Shown here piece after piece: positions 59,341 to 64,000 of a DNA stretch of 64,000 bases. Numbering within the stretch: the stretch's first letter is position 1; each line of letters opens with the position of its first letter. This DNA comes from Hyphomicrobiales bacterium (lineage in GTDB: Bacteria > Pseudomonadota > Alphaproteobacteria > Rhizobiales > Beijerinckiaceae): contig JAIXTM010000005.1 in NCBI GenBank assembly GCA_027483945.1, positions 62,001 through 126,000 of the forward strand, given 5' to 3'. The translations under genes and the position numbers were made by a program. The notes beneath the pieces are model-generated. The model did not search any database and was not told where the DNA came from. It saw nothing but the letters and a program-made list of their open reading frames with translations.

Positions 59341-61689
59341 ATGATCACGACCTGCATCCACCGTCTTCCCGCCGCCGCCCTCCTGGCGGGCCTCGTCGCC
59401 GCCACCCCGATGGCCGCCTCCGCCGAGGTTGTCGGTGCCGCCGGCGCGGTCAATCCCGCCTCGACGACGCAGCGGCCGGGGGCCGGCACCCGCACGATCG
59501 AGCTCGGCCAGCAGGTGATCCAGCGCGAGCGCATCCAGACCACGGCGTCCGGATCGGTCCAGCTCATCTTCATCGACAAGACGACGCTGAACATCGGACC
59601 CAACAGCGATCTCGTCATCGACGAGTTTGTGTACAATCCGCAGACCGGCGTCGGCCGCATGGCGGCGACGCTGGGCAAGGGCGTGATGCGCTTCGTCGGC
59701 GGCCAGGTGAGCCATGGAGGCGGCGCCACCGTGCGCACGCCCACGACGACGCTCGGCATCCGGGGCGGCGTCGCCACGATCAGCCATGATGGCAACGGCA
59801 CGCGCGCGATCAACCATTTCGGCCGCATCGAGGTGAACGCCAACGGCCAGCTGGAGATCGTCCGCCGGCCCGGCTTCTCGATCACCATCCCGATCGGGCA
59901 ATTGCCGCTGCCGCCCCAGCGGGTGACGCAGGGCGATCTGGACGCGGTGAACCGGCGGCTGACGAGCTCCGGCGGGCAGAGCGGCGGTGCGCGGAACCGG
60001 CCGAACGAGGTGACGGCGGCGCGTGGCGGCCTCGGCCAGACCAACGATCGGGTCGATCCGCAGAACCTGGTGCCGCTCCAGGGCCAGACGGTTGCCGACG
60101 GGACGCCGTTCAATCCCGCGCCGACGGCCTTCAACCAGTCGGACACTGTGCGCGAGGACGCGTCCAACCAGAATTCCGGGGGATCGCAGTATCAGCCCTA
60201 CGATCCCGGCTATTACAGCCTGACCGGCAGGGCCTTTGCGCTCAACACCACGACGGATCCCGCGCTCGGCTCGACGATCCCTTACGTCCTCGGCACAGCC
60301 GTCGCCTCCGGCCCCGTCTACGTGTCGCCGATCCTCGGCTACCGGGTCGACGGCGCCGGCGACGGCGGGCGCGAGACGAAGCCGGCCCGCGTGCTGCAAG
60401 CCGCGCTCGGCATCAACGGCAACGGCGCCGCGCAGACGTCCAATTTCATGGTCATGACCGGCGCGTTCGTCGACACGCCCGGCAGCCCCACGGGAAGCGG
60501 GTTCTACTATTCCGGCGGTTTCCGCCACTATACCCGCCGCGGCGCCTCTCTCGATGCCGGCCGCGCCCAGGGCGCGATCTCGTCGGTTCCCGGGCTCGAG
60601 ACGGTGGACGGCGCCAATCTGCCGACCGCGCTGACGACCAACCAGAACTTCCGCAACGACGCCGGCGTCACAGCCGATATCGCCTTCCAGAGCCCGGGCG
60701 GCGGCGGGTCGGCGGGCAGCTACTCATTCAGCCAGACCGTCACGCAGGGCACCACGCCGACCGGCCTCGGCACCTATCGGCCCTTCGCGGTCGGGATCGG
60801 GTTCGCCGCGGGCATCAACGACACGGTCGAGGTGGCGTCCGGCTCGCAGATCGAGGCGCCGATACCGCTGACCGGGACGGCCACGCTGATCCTGAACCCC
60901 TACGATTCCAGCGCCCAGCTGAGCATCTACGCAACGCGCTATAGCGGCTCTGCGCCCACTGGCGGGGTGTCCAATGTCTACACCCAGATGGGCAGCATCG
61001 ACCCCACCAAGCCGATCCGGTCGACCTATGTCGACTTCGACAATTTCGGCGGACGGGAAGCCATCGCGGGCCCACCGGGCCCCAGCTTCGCGTTGCCGCC
61101 CGTCCTGTCGGAGGTGAACGGTGCGCCTGTGCTGGCCCACAGCTCGGCTTTCGTCTCGAGCGCGACCGTCGCACCGGCGGGGATTCTGTCAGGCATCACG
61201 TTCTGCGATTGCGCTTATACGCGCTGGGGCTTCTGGTCGCAGGACACGACCCGGACGGCCGGCAGCTTCACCTATCGCGACCGGCTGCATCTGGGCACCT
61301 GGCTTACCGGCGAGCCCGCCTCCCCGGGCGACATCCCGACGGTTGGAAGCGCGACCTATGCTGGCCATGTCATCGGCGCTTTCGCCACCGGCGGCAATCA
61401 GTATGTGGCCGGCGGTCAATTCACGAACACCGTCAACTTCGGAACGCAGACAGGTAACTTCCAGATCCCTTCGCTGGACGGGCGGACCTATACTGGCACC
61501 GTCAATATCATCGCTGGCTCCGCCTACATGACCGGGTCGCTGTCTGCGACCGCCGGCCCTGCGACGACCGCCAATGTGTTCGGCGCATTCTTCCGTGGGG
61601 TGTCCGGCCCGATCGGGGAAATGGGAGGGCAGATCAACTTCCAGGGCACCGGCTATTCGGGCGCCGCTACCTTCCTAGGCAAGAACTAG
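59341..61689 (+). CDS. Large exported FecR-domain protein with TbpB-like C-terminal barrel
   Basis: 782 residues. A signal peptide (about 1-27, ending ASA, no lipobox Cys) precedes a FecR domain (about 45-140; LGQQVIQRERIQTTASGS, TPTTTLGIRGG). A long Gly/Ser/Thr-rich beta-strand region follows, with a C-terminal module reading VFGAFFRG..IGEMGGQI, which resembles the barrel signature of TbpB-type proteins. It begins 13 bases after the Slam-like gene. It is a likely cargo of that gene product. Confidence 0.7.
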   Translation: MITTCIHRLPAAALLAGLVAATPMAASAEVVGAAGAVNPASTTQRPGAGTRTIELGQQVIQRERIQTTASGSVQLIFIDKTTLNIGPNSDLVIDEFVYNPQTGVGRMAATLGKGVMRFVGGQVSHGGGATVRTPTTTLGIRGGVATISHDGNGTRAINHFGRIEVNANGQLEIVRRPGFSITIPIGQLPLPPQRVTQGDLDAVNRRLTSSGGQSGGARNRPNEVTAARGGLGQTNDRVDPQNLVPLQGQTVADGTPFNPAPTAFNQSDTVREDASNQNSGGSQYQPYDPGYYSLTGRAFALNTTTDPALGSTIPYVLGTAVASGPVYVSPILGYRVDGAGDGGRETKPARVLQAALGINGNGAAQTSNFMVMTGAFVDTPGSPTGSGFYYSGGFRHYTRRGASLDAGRAQGAISSVPGLETVDGANLPTALTTNQNFRNDAGVTADIAFQSPGGGGSAGSYSFSQTVTQGTTPTGLGTYRPFAVGIGFAAGINDTVEVASGSQIEAPIPLTGTATLILNPYDSSAQLSIYATRYSGSAPTGGVSNVYTQMGSIDPTKPIRSTYVDFDNFGGREAIAGPPGPSFALPPVLSEVNGAPVLAHSSAFVSSATVAPAGILSGITFCDCAYTRWGFWSQDTTRTAGSFTYRDRLHLGTWLTGEPASPGDIPTVGSATYAGHVIGAFATGGNQYVAGGQFTNTVNFGTQTGNFQIPSLDGRTYTGTVNIIAGSAYMTGSLSATAGPATTANVFGAFFRGVSGPIGEMGGQINFQGTGYSGAATFLGKN

Positions 61690-61824
61690 CCCTGATCAGG
61701 AAAACGGCAGGGACTGCCGAAACTCCGCACTGGCGCGCCGGCGCGTCGGCGTCTTACCTTGACGCCAAGGAGCTGCGGCCGGGTCGCCGGCCGCGCCCGC
61801 AACGACCGTAACCGGGAGATGTCC

Positions 61825-62895
61825 ATGCGTCGTTCCATCGTCGCCGCCGCCGCCGCCGTCGCGCTCGCCGGCGGCCTGTCCGCCGCCTCCGCCCAGGAGA
61901 AGCTGAAGATCGGCTTCATCTATGTCGGCCCCGTCGGCGACCACGGCTGGAGCTACCAGCACGATGTCGGCCGCAAGGCCATCGAGAAGGAGTTCGGCAA
62001 TCGGGTCGAGACGACCTTCGTGGAGAGCGTCTCCGAGGCCGATGCAGAGCGCCCGATCGAGCAGCTCGTGCGCTCTGGCCATAAGCTGATCTTCACCACC
62101 TCGTTCGGCTTCATGGAGCCGACGGCGAAGGTCGCCAAGAAATATCCGGACGTGAAGTTCGAGCACGCGACCGGCTACAAGCGCGACAAGAACCTCGCCA
62201 CCTACGCCGCCAAGTTTCACGAAGGGCGCTACATCATCGGCCAGATCGCCGGCAAGATGACCAAGACCAACACGATCGGTTACGTGGGTGCGTATCCGAT
62301 CCCCGAGGTCATCGCCGGTATCAACGCCTATTATCTCGGCGCCCAGTCGGTGAACCCCAACGTCAAGATCAAGATCGTCTGGGCCAATACCTGGTTCGAT
62401 CCCGGCAAGGAAGCCGACGCCGCCAAGGCGCTGCTCGACCAGGGCGTGGACGTCCTGGCCCAGCACACGGACAGCCCGGCGCCGCTGCAGACGGCGGAAG
62501 CGCGCGGCAAGCTCGGTTTCGGCCAGGCTTCCGACATGGAGCGCTTCGCGCCCAAGGCGCAGCTCACCGCGATCGTCGACGACTGGTCCGGCTACTACGT
62601 CCAGCGCGTCCGCGCGGCACTCGAGGGCAAGTGGCAGAGCCAGGATGTCTGGGGCGGCCTCGACAGCGGCATGGTCGTGATGGCGCCCTACAAGAACATG
62701 CCCGACGACGTGAAGAAGATGGCCCAGGACACCGAAGCCGCGATCAAGTCCGGCGCGCTCAATCCGTTCAAGTGCCCGGTCATGGGCCAGGACGGCAAGG
62801 AGATCGAGTGCAAGGGCGGCAAGGCCCTGTCGGACGAGCAGGTCCTGTCGATGAACTTCTACGTGAAGGGCATCGACGACAAGGTTCCCCAATAG
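61825..62895 (+). CDS. BMP family ABC transporter substrate-binding protein
   Basis: 356 residues. A signal peptide (about 1-22, ending ASAQ) precedes a PnrA/Med-type binding fold with GFIYVGPVGDHGWSYQHD, TTSFGFMEP and AQHTDSPAP. Relatives bind purine nucleosides or related compounds. GGGAG precedes the ATG at 61825. No ATPase or permease gene is found in the remaining window. Confidence 0.88.
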   Translation: MRRSIVAAAAAVALAGGLSAASAQEKLKIGFIYVGPVGDHGWSYQHDVGRKAIEKEFGNRVETTFVESVSEADAERPIEQLVRSGHKLIFTTSFGFMEPTAKVAKKYPDVKFEHATGYKRDKNLATYAAKFHEGRYIIGQIAGKMTKTNTIGYVGAYPIPEVIAGINAYYLGAQSVNPNVKIKIVWANTWFDPGKEADAAKALLDQGVDVLAQHTDSPAPLQTAEARGKLGFGQASDMERFAPKAQLTAIVDDWSGYYVQRVRAALEGKWQSQDVWGGLDSGMVVMAPYKNMPDDVKKMAQDTEAAIKSGALNPFKCPVMGQDGKEIECKGGKALSDEQVLSMNFYVKGIDDKVPQ

Positions 62896-62977
62896 GTCCC
62901 ATTGCCACGGCAGGACGGCTTCCGGGCGGCGTTCGCGCTGCCCGGTTTCGTGTCCGGGCCCGGAACAGCCCTCGTCC

Positions 62978-63535
62978 ATGATCTCGATCCACGGCTATGC
63001 CATCGTGTCGGCGGACGACCGTATCGCCGACGCGTCCGGCGCGACGCCGTCCGCCCTGATGAACGCGGCGGACTGGGCCTATTTTCAGGCGGGCCTCGAC
63101 GCGGCGGACATCGTCGTTCTGGGGCGGCTCGGCCACGAGGCCAATCCCAATCTTAAGGGCAGGCGCAGGCTTGTCGTATCGACCGCGTCGCCGGGCCTCC
63201 AGGCTCGCCCGGATGGCCATTGGTGGAATCCTGGGCGCATGCCGTGGAACGAAGTGGCTGCGACTCTGCTGCCCGGCGGCGGGCGGGTCGCGGTACCGGG
63301 CGGGCAGGGGGTGTTCGATCTCTTCCTAGGTATCGGCTACGACATTTTCCACCTCTCGCGGGCGCCGAACGTGACGCTAGGCGAGGGCCGCTTGCTGTTC
63401 GCGGCCTGCGAGGAGGGGGTCCGCGCGGAGCATGTCCTGGCCTCCACCGGGCTGGCCGCCGGGCCGATGAAGGCGCTCGATCCGGGGCCGCCGGTCACGC
63501 TCACCCTGTGGCGGCGCGACCGGCAGGCCGGCTGA
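62978..63535 (+). CDS. DHFR-fold reductase (RibD C-terminal-like)
   Basis: 185 residues. The fold is seen in MISIHGYAIVSADDRIAD, DIVVLGRLGHE, RRRLVVSTAS and GGGRVAVPGGQGVFDLFL. This resembles the pyrimidine reductase part of RibD or dihydrofolate-reductase-like proteins that use NADPH. The exact substrate is unknown. It stands alone, convergent with the following mini-protein (stops adjoin). Confidence 0.78.
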   Translation: MISIHGYAIVSADDRIADASGATPSALMNAADWAYFQAGLDAADIVVLGRLGHEANPNLKGRRRLVVSTASPGLQARPDGHWWNPGRMPWNEVAATLLPGGGRVAVPGGQGVFDLFLGIGYDIFHLSRAPNVTLGEGRLLFAACEEGVRAEHVLASTGLAAGPMKALDPGPPVTLTLWRRDRQAG

Positions 63536-63685
63536 TCATTTCTTCTCTTCCACCGTGATGCCGCGCGAACCGATGCTGATCTGCACCCCGTCCGGCTGCT
63601 TGCGCTCCTGGTAGAGATTATAGGCAAGGACGCCCGTCGCGACGACGAGCGCGCCAATGATGGCGAAGAGGATATTGCGTGGCAT
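63536..63685 (-). CDS. Mini membrane protein (49 residues)
   Basis: Starts MPRNILFAIIGALVVATG, with one transmembrane helix (about 4-22) and a charged tail ending VEEKK. GGGGCGAG lies upstream of the ATG. No family name is certain. An EcfG-type promoter about 70 bases upstream suggests general-stress control. Confidence 0.65.
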   Translation of the reverse strand: MPRNILFAIIGALVVATGVLAYNLYQERKQPDGVQISIGSRGITVEEKK

Positions 63686-63753
63686 CGATACTCGCCCCGT
63701 TTCCGATAAACCGGCGGATGGACCGCCAGGTGTCGCCTTGGCGACAGCGGAAA

Positions 63754-63778
63754 AACGCAGCGGGAGCCGTTTCGTTCC
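63754..63778 (-). promoter_or_regulatory. EcfG-type (general stress) promoter
   Basis: On the minus strand GGAAC, 16 bases, CGTT. This is the consensus of the alphaproteobacterial EcfG sigma factor. It points to the 49-residue mini-protein. Confidence 0.6.
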
Positions 63779-63779
63779 G

Positions 63780-63965
63780 TCAGGCGGCGGGGCGCTTCAC
63801 GTAGCGCAGATAAGCGAAGTCGGCGGCAATGGCGGCGAACAGGACCAGGGCGCGCGTGGCGCCACCCTCCACCCCGTAGATCCGCGCCGCGGCGAAGCCC
63901 ACGGCGATGCCGGCCGCCATCGTCAGGCACCAGAGCACGAGGTCGGGCAAGCGGATCGCGTTCAT
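63780..63965 (-). CDS. Small membrane protein of unknown function
   Basis: 61 residues with two hydrophobic helices (about 8-30 and 38-55), ending YVKRPAA. GAGAG lies upstream of the ATG at 63965. No family recognised. It precedes the 49-residue gene on the same strand, but the EcfG-type promoter between them suggests separate control. Confidence 0.65.
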   Translation of the reverse strand: MNAIRLPDLVLWCLTMAAGIAVGFAAARIYGVEGGATRALVLFAAIAADFAYLRYVKRPAA

Positions 63966-64000
63966 GGGGCACTCTCGTTCGAAGCGCCCAAGGGGTACCG

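Overview
The window is high-GC chromosomal DNA from an alphaproteobacterium, most likely a member of the Hyphomicrobiales (Rhizobiales; Beijerinckiaceae/Methylobacteriaceae/Bosea-like). The evidence is the divK-pleD pair, a CtrA-type TTAA-N7-TTAA site, alphaproteobacterial LexA boxes (GAAC-N7-GAAC), an EcfG-type promoter, the conserved block dgt-argS-SPOR-nagZ-scpAB-tatABC-serS-surE-pcm-LysM/LytM-yajC-secDF, and families such as DUF1127 and trmFO. No rRNA, tRNA, CRISPR array, integrase or transposase was seen. Genus and species cannot be fixed from the sequence alone.

Layout. 0-2.4 kb: cell-cycle and c-di-GMP signalling (divK, pleD), a CtrA box in a convergent gap, and rpmG. 2.5-9 kb: Nudix hydrolase, DUF983 protein, rnr, then queA-tgt (queuosine) and an AlaX-type editing protein. 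9-15.3 kb: a ChrR-like cupin with an SDR behind a sigma-E-like promoter, a CoA-binding protein, a membrane diguanylate cyclase, modABC, and an unknown protein. 15.4-24.2 kb: aspS, a small surface-polysaccharide group (GT2, acyltransferase 3, CatB-like acetyltransferase), maeB, and a large exported protein of unknown function. 24.3-44.8 kb: the conserved housekeeping block for Fe-S carriage, dNTP hydrolysis, tRNA charging, muropeptide recycling, chromosome condensation, Tat and Sec export, and two complex-I-assembly-like proteins.

44.8-51.9 kb is the accessory part: inverted palindromic repeats, trmFO, a DUF1127 gene, two tiny membrane proteins each behind an FNR/FixK box and flanking an alpha/beta hydrolase, a repeat cluster, a frameshifted SEC-C-motif gene, and an AT-rich 2.5 kb gene for a SIR2-STAND-like protein (a probable anti-phage NADase). 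51.9-57.7 kb: uvrA and ssb, each with an identical 15-bp LexA box, separated by a proX-proW pair that lacks an ATPase gene. 57.9-61.7 kb: a DUF560/Slam-like outer-membrane protein and a large FecR-domain protein ending in a TbpB-like barrel, a candidate type XI secretion pair. The end holds a BMP-family binding protein, a DHFR-fold reductase, and two tiny membrane proteins, one behind an EcfG-type promoter.

The strongest candidates for new biology are the SIR2-STAND gene, the Slam/FecR-TbpB-like pair, and the FNR-box mini-protein pair.
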